Shown: positions 6,582 to 16,401, counted from the stretch's first letter. The stretch: DNA of 21,218 nt from CAIVPM01 sp964477265 (GCA_964477265.1 CAYZDJ010000033.1:1-21218); one strand, 5' to 3'. Program-made: numbers and translations. Notes: generated by a model not told the origin, from the letters alone.

Positions 6582-6914
6582 ATGACTTGGTTAAAAATTA
6601 TATTTCCTCTTTACTTACTCATACTTACTTGTATGCCTTGTGCAGACAACTGTAATGATGAAGTAATGCAACCAACTCAGGCAACCATTTCAGCAAGTAG
6701 TACACACTCACATAACGATAAGCAAAAAGAAAGTTGCTCACCATTCTGCACTTGCGACTGTTGCAGCATTCGTATTTCTACACCAACGTTATTTTCTTTC
6801 ACAAACAATATTGTAATTGCACCAAGTCAAGAAAAATACAGCAATTACGCTTTCTCATTTCAAACAGTTTTCTACAACATCTGGCAGCCCCCACAATTAA
6901 ACACTAATTGTTAA
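6582..6914 (+). CDS. DUF6660-family small Cys-rich exported protein of a metal-efflux operon
   Basis: This 110-aa protein has an N-terminal hydrophobic stretch (about 4-18, KIIFPLYLLILTC), read as a signal or anchor. A His-containing segment (H42, H44) follows, then a dense cysteine cluster CSPFCTCDCC (52-61, Cys at 52, 56, 58, 60, 61). The length, the CMPCADNC opening and the PFCTCDCC core match the small Bacteroidota family DUF6660, typically encoded just before CzcA-like efflux pumps, as here. Function is unproven; the Cys/His content suggests periplasmic metal binding or sensing. It is the first gene of module 2, 149 bases before czcA. Confidence 0.8.
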   Translation: MTWLKIIFPLYLLILTCMPCADNCNDEVMQPTQATISASSTHSHNDKQKESCSPFCTCDCCSIRISTPTLFSFTNNIVIAPSQEKYSNYAFSFQTVFYNIWQPPQLNTNC

Positions 6915-7010
6915 TGTATAACAGTTAGTAATTTTCCTATTTCATTCTTTACTTTTAGTTTGTTTGCATTCTGCAAGCAACACTGTTATTCATTAATGTT
7001 TTTTGTCATT

Positions 7011-7033
7011 GGGTTAAAGCATTGTTTTAACCC
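7011..7033 (+). promoter_or_regulatory. Hairpin in the czcA leader
   Basis: GGGTTAAA (7011-7018) pairs perfectly with TTTAACCC (7026-7033) around a 7-base loop, in the 149-base gap between the DUF6660 gene and the GTG start of czcA. No U-tract follows, so it is not a classic terminator. It could be a processing, stability or attenuation element. Confidence 0.4.
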
Positions 7034-7063
7034 TCAATCATTAACATTTAATAAACTATAATA

Positions 7064-10000
7064 GTGTTAGATAAAATAATAAAATTCAGCATAAAAAACA
7101 AACTCGTTGTAGCTGCAATGACTTTGTTACTCATTATATGGGGCTTATGGAGTGCATCAAAATTGCCAATAGACGCAGTGCCAGACATTACAAATAATCA
7201 AGTTCAAATTATTACTGTATGCCCCACATTAGCAGGGCAAGAAGTAGAACAATTAGTTACTTTTCCAATAGAGCAAAGTATTGCCAATATTCCAAATTTA
7301 GAAGAAGTAAGAAGTATTTCTCGTTTTGGTTTATCTGTAATTACAGTAGTATTCAAAGACGAAGTAGATATATACTTTGCAAGGCAAATCATAAACGAAA
7401 AGCTAAAACAGGCACAAGAAAATATCCCAAAAGGTATAGGCACACCAGAACTTGCACCAGTTAGCACAGGGCTTGGCGAAGTTTATCAATATATTATCCA
7501 TCCGAAAAAAGGAAGTGAAAATAAATACAACGCCAAAGACTTACGCACTTTGCAAGATTGGGTGGTAAGACGACAACTCAATGGAACAGAAGGAATAGCC
7601 GAAGTAAACAGTTTTGGTGGAGAACTTAAACAATACGAAGTATCAATCAATCCCAATCGTTTAAAAGCAATGGGCGTAAGTATTCCTGATATTTTCAACG
7701 CATTAGAAAAAAACAATCAAAACACAGGCGGTGCTTATATAGACAAAAAACCAAATGCCTATTTTATTCGTGGTGTCGGTTTAGTTACAACTTTAGACGA
7801 TGTTAAAAACATTGCAATAAAAAATACAGGAAGCATTCCCATTTTTATTAAAGATGTTGCAGAAGTTAAGTTTGGGTTTGCAATAAGGTATGGTGCTATG
7901 ACCTTTAATGGCGAAATAGATGCAGTTGGTGGTGTTGTAATGATGTTAAAAGGAGAAAATAGCAATGAAGTGGTAAAAAGAATAAAAGAAAAAATACCTG
8001 TCATTCAAAAATCACTACCTGCAGATATTGTTATTGAACCTTATTTAGACAGAACCAATTTAGTAGGACGTGCAATTAGTACAGTAGAAAAAAACTTAAT
8101 CGAAGGTGCATTGATAGTAATTTTTGTATTGGTACTTTTTTTAGGAAATTTAAGAGCAGGGTTAATAGTTGCTTCTGCCATTCCTTTATCAATGTTGTTT
8201 GCATTAGGCTTAATGAATGTGTTTGGTGTAAGTGCAAATCTTATGAGTTTAGGTGCTATCGATTTTGGACTTATTGTAGATGGGGCAGTAATTATTGTTG
8301 AAGCTACTTTGCACTATTTGGGCTCTCGAAAGTTTGACAATAAACTCACACAAACCCAAATGGATGATGAAGTATTTACATCAGCTTCTAAAATTCGTAG
8401 CAGTGCAGCCTTTGGCGAAATAATTATTCTAATTGTTTACATTCCCATACTTACTTTAATAGGTATCGAAGGCAAAATGTTTCGCCCAATGGCTCAAACT
8501 GTTGGCTTTGCTATTTTAGGTGCTTTAATCTTATCATTAACCTATATACCTATGATGTGTGCTTTGTTTTTACCAAAACTCATAAGCCACAAAAAAACTT
8601 TTAGCGATAGAATGATGGATTTTTTACAACGCCTCTATCAACCAGTTTTACAAAAAGCTATCAAACTTAAATTTTGGCTTGTTGGCATTACACTTTTATT
8701 ATTTAGTTTTTGCATATTCCTTTTTTCACGTATGGGTGGCGAGTTTATACCAAATCTTGCCGAAGGCGATTTTGCTTTTCACTGCATATTACCACAAGGC
8801 AGTTCATTAAGCCAAAGTATTGAAACATCTATGCAGGCATCAAAAATTATTAAACAATTCGATGAAGTAAAAATGGTTGTTGGCAAAACTGGTGCAGCAG
8901 AAGTTCCCACAGACCCAATGCCACCTGAAGCAACTGATTTAATGGTAATTCTAAAACCACAAAAAGAGTGGAAAGCAAATAAATCTTACGACCAGTTAGC
9001 AGATGAAATTTCAGAAAAGTTAGAAACAATCCCAGGTGTGTTTTTCGAGAAAAACCAACCCATACAAATGCGTTTTAATGAGTTAATGACAGGCATAAGG
9101 CAAGATGTTGCGGTAAAGATATTTGGCGAAAATTTAGATACACTTGTAGCTTATGCTAACAACGTTGGCAAAGTAATTCAATCAGTGCAAGGGGCTACTG
9201 CACCACAAATAGAAAGAGTAACAGGCTTGCCACAAATTAATATCGAATACGATAGGTTAAGAATTGCAAACTATGGCTTAACTGTCGAAGATGTAAACGA
9301 TATTGTAAGCACTGCATTTGCAGGAAAAAGCACAGGCGTAGTATTTGAAAACGAAAGAAAATTTGATTTAGTAGTAAGGTTAGATAGCACTTACAGAAGT
9401 AGTATTGACGATGTAAATAATTTAATGATACCCACAAGCACAGGCACACAAATTCCACTTTCTCAAGTAGCCAATATTAACTTTAAAGTAGGCCCTGCAC
9501 AAATAAGCAGAGAAGCAGGAAAACGAAGGATAGTAATTGGCTTCAATGTAAAAGATAGAGATGTGCAAAGTGTGGTTACTGAAATTCAACAAAAATTAGG
9601 CACACAAATACAACTGCCAGCAGGCTACTATTTTACTTATGGTGGCACTTTCGAAAACTTACAAAAAGCAAGTAAACGATTAATGATTGCAGTGCCTATT
9701 TCATTACTGTTAATTTTTATCCTACTCTATTTTACATTTAGTTCCATCAAACAAGCTAGTTTAATTTTTACAGCAATTCCAATGAGTGCCATTGGTGGTG
9801 TATTTGCTTTAATGTTTCGTGATATGCCATTTAGCATTAGTGCAGGTATTGGCTTTATTGCATTATTTGGTGTGGCAGTATTAAATGGAATTGTATTAAT
9901 AGGCACATTCAATCAATTACAAAAAGATGGAATACAAAATGTAATTACACGAGTAATCGAAGGCACAAAAATTAGGTTACGCCCAGTTTTAATGACAGCC

Positions 10001-11428
10001 ACAGTAGCAAGTCTTGGGTTTTTACCAATGGCATTAAGCAGCAGTGCAGGGGCAGAAGTGCAAAAGCCATTAGCAACTGTTGTTATTGGTGGTTTAGTTA
10101 CTGCAACATTCCTCACACTATTTGTATTGCCACTACTGTATATCATCTTCAATTCAAAAAACAATTTTAAAAGAAAAACAAAAGTGAAACCAATTACAGC
10201 AGCCATTGCAATATTGTTTTTAACAGTATGCAGCAATGCAAATGCACAAACAATAAACATAAACAATATTGAACAAGCATTTGAAATGGCTTTAAAAAAC
10301 AATCAAGAACTTAAAGCAAAGACAATAGACATTCAGGCAACCGAAAGTTTAAGAAAAACAGCCACCGAACTACCCAAGTTAGACTTTAATGCTCAGCTTG
10401 GGCAATACAACAGTATTAAATTCGACAATGCTTTTCAACTTTCTCAAACAATCCCTTTTCCAACATTGTTTGGTGCAAAAAAGGAATTGATAAATGCCGA
10501 AGTAAAAGCCAAGCAAATACAACAACAAATCACTACCTACGAAATCAAAAATCAAATTCGTAGTTTGTATTATCAAATTGAGTATTTGCAATTCAATCAA
10601 CTTACATTAATCAGTTTAGATAGTGTTTATAACGAGTTTGTAAGGGTTGCCAATTTGCGTTACACAACAGGCGATAACAAAAAAATTGAAATCAACATTG
10701 CCCAAACCAAAAAAGGCGAAATCAGTTTATTAATACAGCAAAACCAAGTGTATTTGCAAAACGCTTACAAAAGTTTAAAAACACTATTAAATACCACAAG
10801 CAACATTGCAATAGCCATAAACAATAATTACAAACCCTTGCAGGTTGCCAGTTTAATTGATAGTAATGCAATAACCAACCACCCACTACTGCAATCTATT
10901 TATCAAAATATGCAAATTGCCGAGCAATCAAAAAAAGTAGAAAAAGCACAAGGTTTGCCCGACTTAAAAATTGGCTATACCAACCAATCTTTAATAGGCT
11001 TTCAATCCATAAATGGTGCAGATAAATACTTTGGTGCAGGCAGTAGGTTTAGTGTTGCAAACATTGGCATTGCCATTCCTTTAACTTATGGGGCAACAAA
11101 AGCACGTATCAAAAACTTAGAATACCAAAAGCAAAGTTTGCAAACACAGGCACAGTATCAAACCACTTTGTTAAATACACAACTGCAAAATGCCTTAACA
11201 CAATATCAGCAAGATGTGCAGCAATATAACTACTACACTACACAAGCCCTGCCCAATGCAACCAATATTGTAAAAGCAGCTCAAGTAGGCTACAACACTG
11301 GCGATATTACCTATGTAGAGTATTTGTATGCTTTGCAAACTGCAACAGATATTCAGTTAAAATATTTGCAATCCATTCAGCAAATCAATCAAACTGTTAC
11401 TCAAATCAATTCACTAATTAATAAATAA
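7064..11428 (+). CDS. czcA: CzcA-type heavy-metal RND pump fused to a TolC-like outer-membrane factor
   Basis: This 1454-aa fusion protein starts with an HME-RND inner-membrane pump (about 1-1045). TM4 has GAIDFGLIVDGAVIIVE (397-413) with the proton-relay acids D400, D406 and E413. At the three positions of the CusA copper methionines it appears to have H573, an alanine and E673 (RFNE, 670-673), so divalent Zn/Co/Cd/Ni export is likelier than copper. A hydrophobic stretch ending NANAQ (1058-1062) resembles a signal peptide with cleavage after A1061. Residues about 1062-1454 are an outer-membrane efflux (TolC) domain with two coiled-coil halves. Such fusions are known in Bacteroidota. The GTG at 7064 gives MLDKIIKFSIKNK, the normal family N-terminus. 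The adaptor gene follows after 7 bases. Confidence 0.93.
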   Translation: MLDKIIKFSIKNKLVVAAMTLLLIIWGLWSASKLPIDAVPDITNNQVQIITVCPTLAGQEVEQLVTFPIEQSIANIPNLEEVRSISRFGLSVITVVFKDEVDIYFARQIINEKLKQAQENIPKGIGTPELAPVSTGLGEVYQYIIHPKKGSENKYNAKDLRTLQDWVVRRQLNGTEGIAEVNSFGGELKQYEVSINPNRLKAMGVSIPDIFNALEKNNQNTGGAYIDKKPNAYFIRGVGLVTTLDDVKNIAIKNTGSIPIFIKDVAEVKFGFAIRYGAMTFNGEIDAVGGVVMMLKGENSNEVVKRIKEKIPVIQKSLPADIVIEPYLDRTNLVGRAISTVEKNLIEGALIVIFVLVLFLGNLRAGLIVASAIPLSMLFALGLMNVFGVSANLMSLGAIDFGLIVDGAVIIVEATLHYLGSRKFDNKLTQTQMDDEVFTSASKIRSSAAFGEIIILIVYIPILTLIGIEGKMFRPMAQTVGFAILGALILSLTYIPMMCALFLPKLISHKKTFSDRMMDFLQRLYQPVLQKAIKLKFWLVGITLLLFSFCIFLFSRMGGEFIPNLAEGDFAFHCILPQGSSLSQSIETSMQASKIIKQFDEVKMVVGKTGAAEVPTDPMPPEATDLMVILKPQKEWKANKSYDQLADEISEKLETIPGVFFEKNQPIQMRFNELMTGIRQDVAVKIFGENLDTLVAYANNVGKVIQSVQGATAPQIERVTGLPQINIEYDRLRIANYGLTVEDVNDIVSTAFAGKSTGVVFENERKFDLVVRLDSTYRSSIDDVNNLMIPTSTGTQIPLSQVANINFKVGPAQISREAGKRRIVIGFNVKDRDVQSVVTEIQQKLGTQIQLPAGYYFTYGGTFENLQKASKRLMIAVPISLLLIFILLYFTFSSIKQASLIFTAIPMSAIGGVFALMFRDMPFSISAGIGFIALFGVAVLNGIVLIGTFNQLQKDGIQNVITRVIEGTKIRLRPVLMTATVASLGFLPMALSSSAGAEVQKPLATVVIGGLVTATFLTLFVLPLLYIIFNSKNNFKRKTKVKPITAAIAILFLTVCSNANAQTININNIEQAFEMALKNNQELKAKTIDIQATESLRKTATELPKLDFNAQLGQYNSIKFDNAFQLSQTIPFPTLFGAKKELINAEVKAKQIQQQITTYEIKNQIRSLYYQIEYLQFNQLTLISLDSVYNEFVRVANLRYTTGDNKKIEINIAQTKKGEISLLIQQNQVYLQNAYKSLKTLLNTTSNIAIAINNNYKPLQVASLIDSNAITNHPLLQSIYQNMQIAEQSKKVEKAQGLPDLKIGYTNQSLIGFQSINGADKYFGAGSRFSVANIGIAIPLTYGATKARIKNLEYQKQSLQTQAQYQTTLLNTQLQNALTQYQQDVQQYNYYTTQALPNATNIVKAAQVGYNTGDITYVEYLYALQTATDIQLKYLQSIQQINQTVTQINSLINK

Positions 11429-11435
11429 TTCAAAA

Positions 11436-12731
11436 ATGAAATCATATTTTTTTAATAATAAATGTTCAATCAAAAATCTAAGAATAAGTTATCTTATTGC
11501 AGTTTGCATTTTAATAATCTCTTGCAATTCCAAAACAGAAAAACCAACTGAAACAAAAGTTGAAGCAAAAAAAGAAGAAAACCACGAAGAAGCACCTGCC
11601 ACCATTGCTTCATTAACTGATGAACAAATAAAATCTGTTAACATCACTTACGGTAGTATCGAAATAAAGCAACTCACAGCAACTATCAAAGCTAATGGTA
11701 ATTTAAAAGTTCCTAACAACAATAAAGGCAATGCCACTTCATTGTATGGTGGAGTTATTAAAACCTTAAACGTTCAAATTGGCACACAAGTTAGCAAAGG
11801 GCAGGTAATAGCCACTATTGCCAACCCACAGTTTATACAGTTGCAAGAAGAATATTTAACCATTGCCACCAAAATAATTTTTGCCGAACAAGAATTGGCA
11901 CGCCAAAAACAACTCAACGAAGGTAATGCAGGGGCAAAGAAAAATTTACAAAGTGCCGATGTAGAGTTAAAAACACTACACACTCGAAAAGCATCATTGC
12001 AGCAACAAATACAATTAATGGGCATCAATCCAAGTCAGGTATCAAATAGCAATTTACAATCTGCACTCACAGTTACAAGCCCTATCAATGGCACAGTTAG
12101 CAATGTATTTGCCAAAATAGGCAGCTATGTAGATGTATCTTCGCCAGTTGCCGAAATTGTAGATAATCAATCCCTGCATTTAGATTTGAATGTGTTTGAA
12201 AAAGATTTGCCTTTATTAAAAGTTGGGCAAACCATTCACTTCAATTTAACCAACAATCCCACTAACGAATACGATGCAGAAGTATATAGCATAGGCACAG
12301 CATTCGAAAATCAAAGCAAAACCATACCCATACATTGCACTGTAAAAGGCAATAAAATAGGGCTTATTGACGGTATGAATATTACTGCCATTGTAAGCCT
12401 AAATAACATTGCCACACCAGCAGTGCCAAACAATGCCATTGTAGAAGCCGATGGCAAATACTATATTTTTATTGTAACAGATAAAGAACCAGAAGAACAC
12501 CACGAAGAAGGAGAACAAGGACACGACCACAAAACAGCAGAAAAAGGCAAAGAAGCAGAACCTAAAAACACTACCAACTTCGAGAAAGTAGAAGTAGTAA
12601 AAGGTATTTCAAATATGGGTTACACAGCCGTAACCTTTATACACGATATTCCCAAAAATGCCAAAGTAGTTACCAATGGTGCTTTTTTCATCAATGCCAA
12701 ATTATCTAACACTGGCGAACACGAACATTAA
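11436..12731 (+). CDS. czcB: CzcB-type periplasmic adaptor (membrane fusion lipoprotein)
   Basis: This 431-aa adaptor links the RND pump to the outer-membrane channel. A positively charged N-terminus and hydrophobic helix end in the lipobox IISC with C30 as the lipidation site. A biotinyl-lipoyl-like half follows (about 100-135, GGVIKTLNVQIGTQVSKGQVI), then a helical hairpin (about 135-200), the second lipoyl half (about 205-240, SPINGTVSNVFAKIGSYV) and beta-barrel segments. A His/Glu-rich insertion starts near H355-H356 (EEHHEEGEQGHDH), and the protein ends in GEHEH. Acidic and His-rich stretches, also present at residues 38-52, suggest metal handling as in CzcB. It starts 7 bases after czcA. 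Confidence 0.92.
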   Translation: MKSYFFNNKCSIKNLRISYLIAVCILIISCNSKTEKPTETKVEAKKEENHEEAPATIASLTDEQIKSVNITYGSIEIKQLTATIKANGNLKVPNNNKGNATSLYGGVIKTLNVQIGTQVSKGQVIATIANPQFIQLQEEYLTIATKIIFAEQELARQKQLNEGNAGAKKNLQSADVELKTLHTRKASLQQQIQLMGINPSQVSNSNLQSALTVTSPINGTVSNVFAKIGSYVDVSSPVAEIVDNQSLHLDLNVFEKDLPLLKVGQTIHFNLTNNPTNEYDAEVYSIGTAFENQSKTIPIHCTVKGNKIGLIDGMNITAIVSLNNIATPAVPNNAIVEADGKYYIFIVTDKEPEEHHEEGEQGHDHKTAEKGKEAEPKNTTNFEKVEVVKGISNMGYTAVTFIHDIPKNAKVVTNGAFFINAKLSNTGEHEH

Positions 12732-12748
12732 ATATAAATGCAATAAAA

Positions 12749-13429
12749 ATGTCAATAAAAAATAAAAAATATAGCTGGGTAGTAAATATAAGCGGCTTAA
12801 AAAAGTTGGCAATTTGTATCTTTTTATCTATCATTATTTATGCAAGTATGCTGTCAATAAAAATGGATTTAAAAAGCAGTTCAGTCGTAGCTTGGGATAG
12901 TTTCTGTCTTGGTATGATTTTTTTTAATTGGTTACTTTTTTATTCTACAAAGCCAAATGATTTATGTGCAGTTGTAGAAAAGCAGGATGATGGACTTAAA
13001 ATTCTATTTGTAATAATCCTTGTGGCAATTGCTTTTAGCTTGTTTGGTACTTTATTTTTATTAAAAGGAAAAGGCGAATCAACTATCAATAAAATCCTTC
13101 ATACAGCCATCTCACTCTCACCTGTTTTTTTATCGTGGATTTTATTACATACCACATTCGCTATTAGATATGCTCATTTGCATCACGACCATAATAGGTT
13201 AAATACTGGTAGCAACATTGGTGGCATTGACTTTCCACAAAAAGAACATCCCGATTATATTGACTTCGCCTATTTCTCTTTTGTAATTGGAATGACATTT
13301 CAGGTATCCGATGTAGTTGTAAGTTCAAGCGTTATAAGACGGTTTGTTTTAATGCACAGCATAATTTCTTTTGTGTTCAATACAATTATCTTAGCACTTA
13401 GTATTAACACTATTGCAGGGCTTTTATGA
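12749..13429 (+). CDS. DUF1345 integral membrane protein
   Basis: This 226-aa inner-membrane protein has about six hydrophobic segments, roughly 18-36, 46-66, 84-105, 116-138, 172-186 and 198-221. The family signature is visible: HTTFAIRYAHLHH (134-146), GGIDFP (158-163), DFAYFSFVIGMTFQVSDV (172-189) and a C-terminal FNTIILALSIN. These match DUF1345, a conserved membrane family of unknown function. It lies 17 bases after czcB, so it is co-transcribed with the pump. An accessory role in metal or envelope stress is an inference from position alone. The His-rich AHLHHDH stretch sits in the loop between membrane segments. Confidence 0.85.
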   Translation: MSIKNKKYSWVVNISGLKKLAICIFLSIIIYASMLSIKMDLKSSSVVAWDSFCLGMIFFNWLLFYSTKPNDLCAVVEKQDDGLKILFVIILVAIAFSLFGTLFLLKGKGESTINKILHTAISLSPVFLSWILLHTTFAIRYAHLHHDHNRLNTGSNIGGIDFPQKEHPDYIDFAYFSFVIGMTFQVSDVVVSSSVIRRFVLMHSIISFVFNTIILALSINTIAGLL

Positions 13430-13459
13430 TAAACTATTATTTATGTAAATTTAAAAACA

Positions 13460-15355
13460 ATGAAAAAAATACTTTTATTACTTTTTGTGCTTGCAGCACA
13501 ATTTTCGTTTGCCACTACATATTATGTTGCCACCAATGGGAGCGATAATAATTTAGGAACATCAATAAGTAGCCCTTTTTTAACCATTGCCAAAGCTTTA
13601 ACAAAAGCTATAAACGCTGGAGATGTTATCTATGTACGAAGTGGCACTTACACTTTCTCAGCAAGGTTAAATATTACTAAATCTGGCACAAGTGCTTTGC
13701 CAATTCTCTTATCTGCATATCCCCCCGATATTACTACTGCTTTTCCGGCTGATGGCAGACCAGTTTTAGACTTCTCAAGTTTGGCAGTCGGCTCAAGCAG
13801 TCAGGGTATTCAAGCAAAAAACGTAAGCAATTTTAATGTATATGGGCTAAAAATTAAAGGAGCTGGCGACAATGGAATGTTGATTGATAATTGTAACTAT
13901 ATGAAAATTGAGTTTTCTGATTTTTTTAGAAACAGAGATGCTGGTTTTCAAATTAGAAACTTATCACACCATTGTTTAATATTAAATTGTGATGCTTACG
14001 AAAATGCAGATATGGGAACTGGCACTACAACACAAGGGGGCAATGCCGATGGCTTTGCCCCAAAATTAGATGTAGGCGATAGTGTTATTTTCAGAGGTTG
14101 TAGGGCTTGGTTAAATAGTGACGATGGATGGGATGGATATTTAAAAGCAACAGAGTCGGGCATTCCAGATGGTATGACAACTATTTTAGAAAACTGCTGG
14201 ACTTGGCGTAATGGCTACTATTGGCTCGATGGAACAACAACCACAGCAATGAATGGTAATGGTTTTAAAACTGGAGGAAGTGCTAATAAAGACCAGGCAC
14301 ATAACTTTATTATTGTACGTTGCCTATCTTTTTATAATAAAGCAAAAGGTTTTGACCAAAACAATAATGCAGGTTCTATATCACTTTATAATTGTACTGC
14401 CAATAAAAATGGCGACTTAGATTATGGTTTAAACAGTAGTGGTGTTACTTATGCTGCAGGGTCATTATTTACAGTAAAAAACTGTAACTCTCTTGGTACA
14501 AAAGGGACAAGTTTTAAAACAGGAACTGTAAAATCTAATAATAGTTTCAGTACAGCTACAACAAGTACAAATTATACAAGTATTGATACAACTGGTATTT
14601 CAGCTCAAAGAAAAATTGATGGCAGTTTACCCGATATAAACTATATGCACCTTGTTCAAGGCTCAACACTAATTGATGGTGGAATTGCGTTACCAACTGT
14701 TAGCTATTATGGAACTTTAGGTGTTCCTTATTATGGCAATTCACCAGATATTGGTTGCTTTGAAAGTAATTATCCTTTGCCACTCAAGTTCATTAATTAT
14801 GAATTGCAAGTTACCAGTAATAGCACAAGTATATCTCTTAGTAGTAATGAAAAAATTATTGAACATAGATGGCAAACAGTTAATGAAATAAATGTCAGTC
14901 ATTACAACGTTGAAAGAAGCAACAATGCAAGAGATTTTACTGTTGTTGGAAAAATAAATGCAGCCAATAAAACAACAAATACCTACTCATTTACTGACCT
15001 AATTAAGAATACTGAATTAGAAAATAAAGATTGGTATTACAGAATTGTTGGAGTTGACGTTGATGGAAAACAAACTTATAGTGAAACCAAAAAGGTGACT
15101 ATAAATGATAAATCTCAAACAATACAAATTTTTCCTAATCCCAGTAAAAATACAATACACATTATTTCCACTCAGGAAATCAAAGATGTAAAGTTGTTTA
15201 ATTATTTAGGCAAGCAAATTACTGTAACCAATAATCTCAGTAACGGCAATACATCTTGCTTCATCAATATAAGCTCGTGTGGCAAAGGTTTTTATATATT
15301 ACAAGTCATCAATGTTAATGGAGATGTAAACAACCAAAGAATAATAATTGAATAA
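13460..15355 (+). CDS. Secreted PL9-like pectate lyase with T9SS C-terminal tail
   Basis: This 631-aa exported protein has a signal peptide MKKILLLLFVLAAQFSFA, then TTYYVATNGSD leading into a right-handed parallel beta-helix (about 20-400). The stretch NADGFAPKLDVGD (195-207), CRAWLNSDDGWDGY (214-227) and NGNGFKTGG (265-273) is characteristic of polysaccharide lyase family 9. D197, D221, D222 and D225 keep the spacing of the Pel9A calcium site as I recall it, and K270 sits at the catalytic lysine. A fibronectin-like region (about 450-550) and an IQIFPNPSKNTI-type sorting domain (about 553-631) show type IX secretion. Expected activity is beta-elimination of polygalacturonate outside the cell. 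A carbohydrate enzyme inside a metal operon is unusual; the start is 30 bases after the DUF1345 gene. Confidence 0.85.
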   Translation: MKKILLLLFVLAAQFSFATTYYVATNGSDNNLGTSISSPFLTIAKALTKAINAGDVIYVRSGTYTFSARLNITKSGTSALPILLSAYPPDITTAFPADGRPVLDFSSLAVGSSSQGIQAKNVSNFNVYGLKIKGAGDNGMLIDNCNYMKIEFSDFFRNRDAGFQIRNLSHHCLILNCDAYENADMGTGTTTQGGNADGFAPKLDVGDSVIFRGCRAWLNSDDGWDGYLKATESGIPDGMTTILENCWTWRNGYYWLDGTTTTAMNGNGFKTGGSANKDQAHNFIIVRCLSFYNKAKGFDQNNNAGSISLYNCTANKNGDLDYGLNSSGVTYAAGSLFTVKNCNSLGTKGTSFKTGTVKSNNSFSTATTSTNYTSIDTTGISAQRKIDGSLPDINYMHLVQGSTLIDGGIALPTVSYYGTLGVPYYGNSPDIGCFESNYPLPLKFINYELQVTSNSTSISLSSNEKIIEHRWQTVNEINVSHYNVERSNNARDFTVVGKINAANKTTNTYSFTDLIKNTELENKDWYYRIVGVDVDGKQTYSETKKVTINDKSQTIQIFPNPSKNTIHIISTQEIKDVKLFNYLGKQITVTNNLSNGNTSCFINISSCGKGFYILQVINVNGDVNNQRIIIE

Positions 15356-15399
15356 AACCTAAGCCACCTATGTTATACAGAAAAAATAAATACAGAAAG

Positions 15400-16389
15400 A
15401 TGAAGCAATTAATCTTGATAAAAGCAACAATCTTATTTGCAACCTCTGTTTTTGCACAAGATAGTTTGGCACTTACTCAAATATTGCCTTCTTTCAGCCT
15501 TTTTGATACAACTGTTATTAATAGTTCTCAACAAATCAAAAAAAAATATGCCACCAGAAAAAAAATTGTTACAGGCATACAATTTGGTGCTTATACAGCC
15601 ACTTCTGTGGGTTTGTATAACTTTTGGTACAAAGATTATCCTGCTTCACAATTTCATTTCTTCAACGATAATGAAGAGTATTTGCAAGTAGATAAAGTAA
15701 GCCACGTTTATGGTGCTTACCTTGGAGGAAGAATGAGTATGCAATTATGGAAATGGGCAGGTGCCTCAAAAAAAAAGTATGTTTGGTTAGGGGGCACAAG
15801 TGGTCTCATTTATGAAACAGCTATTGAAATTATGGATGGCTTTAGCCCTACTTGGGGGTTCAGTTGGGGCGATTATGTATCAAATATTGTAGGCACTTCT
15901 TTACTTATAGGGCAAGAATTAGCTTGGAATGAACAAAGAATACAAGTTAAATATTCTACTCACTACCAAACATATTCACCACCAGAGTTAGAACGATTTG
16001 CTATAAGTGTTTTAGGCTCAAAAAAACTGCAACGCCTTTTTAAAGACTACAACCCTCAAACATATTGGTTTAGCTGTAATATCAAATCTTTCTTCAAATC
16101 AGCAAAAGTTCCTAATTGGCTAAATATCGCTTTTGGTTATGGAGCTGAAAATATTGTAGGTGCGAGGCATATTGGTTTTATATACCCTGATGGTACTTCA
16201 ATCAATGCCGATGATATTCTTCCGAGATATAGGCAATGGTATATCGCACCTGATATTGACTTAACCAAAATAAAAACAAAAAGCAAATTTTTGAAAACAT
16301 TTTTTTTTGTATTAAACAGTTTCAAGTTCCCCACACCATCAATAGAACTTTCACAAGGTAAAATAAAATGGAATTGGTTACATTTTTAA
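15400..16389 (+). CDS. DUF2279 family exported protein
   Basis: This is 329 aa from the ATG at 15400; an upstream in-frame ATG at 15370 would add ten basic residues. I prefer 15400 because it gives a compact signal peptide, MKQLILIKATILFATSVFA, cleaved before QD. The mature part has LYNFWYKDYPASQFHFFND and DKVSHVYGAYLGGRM, then SWGDYVSNIVGTSLLIGQELAW, which match DUF2279, predicted periplasmic or outer-membrane proteins of unknown function. The C-terminus ends in an aromatic residue (WNWLHF), as outer-membrane barrels often do. It follows the lyase gene by 44 bases and precedes another small exported protein by 12 bases, in the same operon. Confidence 0.82.
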   Translation: MKQLILIKATILFATSVFAQDSLALTQILPSFSLFDTTVINSSQQIKKKYATRKKIVTGIQFGAYTATSVGLYNFWYKDYPASQFHFFNDNEEYLQVDKVSHVYGAYLGGRMSMQLWKWAGASKKKYVWLGGTSGLIYETAIEIMDGFSPTWGFSWGDYVSNIVGTSLLIGQELAWNEQRIQVKYSTHYQTYSPPELERFAISVLGSKKLQRLFKDYNPQTYWFSCNIKSFFKSAKVPNWLNIAFGYGAENIVGARHIGFIYPDGTSINADDILPRYRQWYIAPDIDLTKIKTKSKFLKTFFFVLNSFKFPTPSIELSQGKIKWNWLHF

Positions 16390-16401
16390 ACTATCGTCAA
16401 A

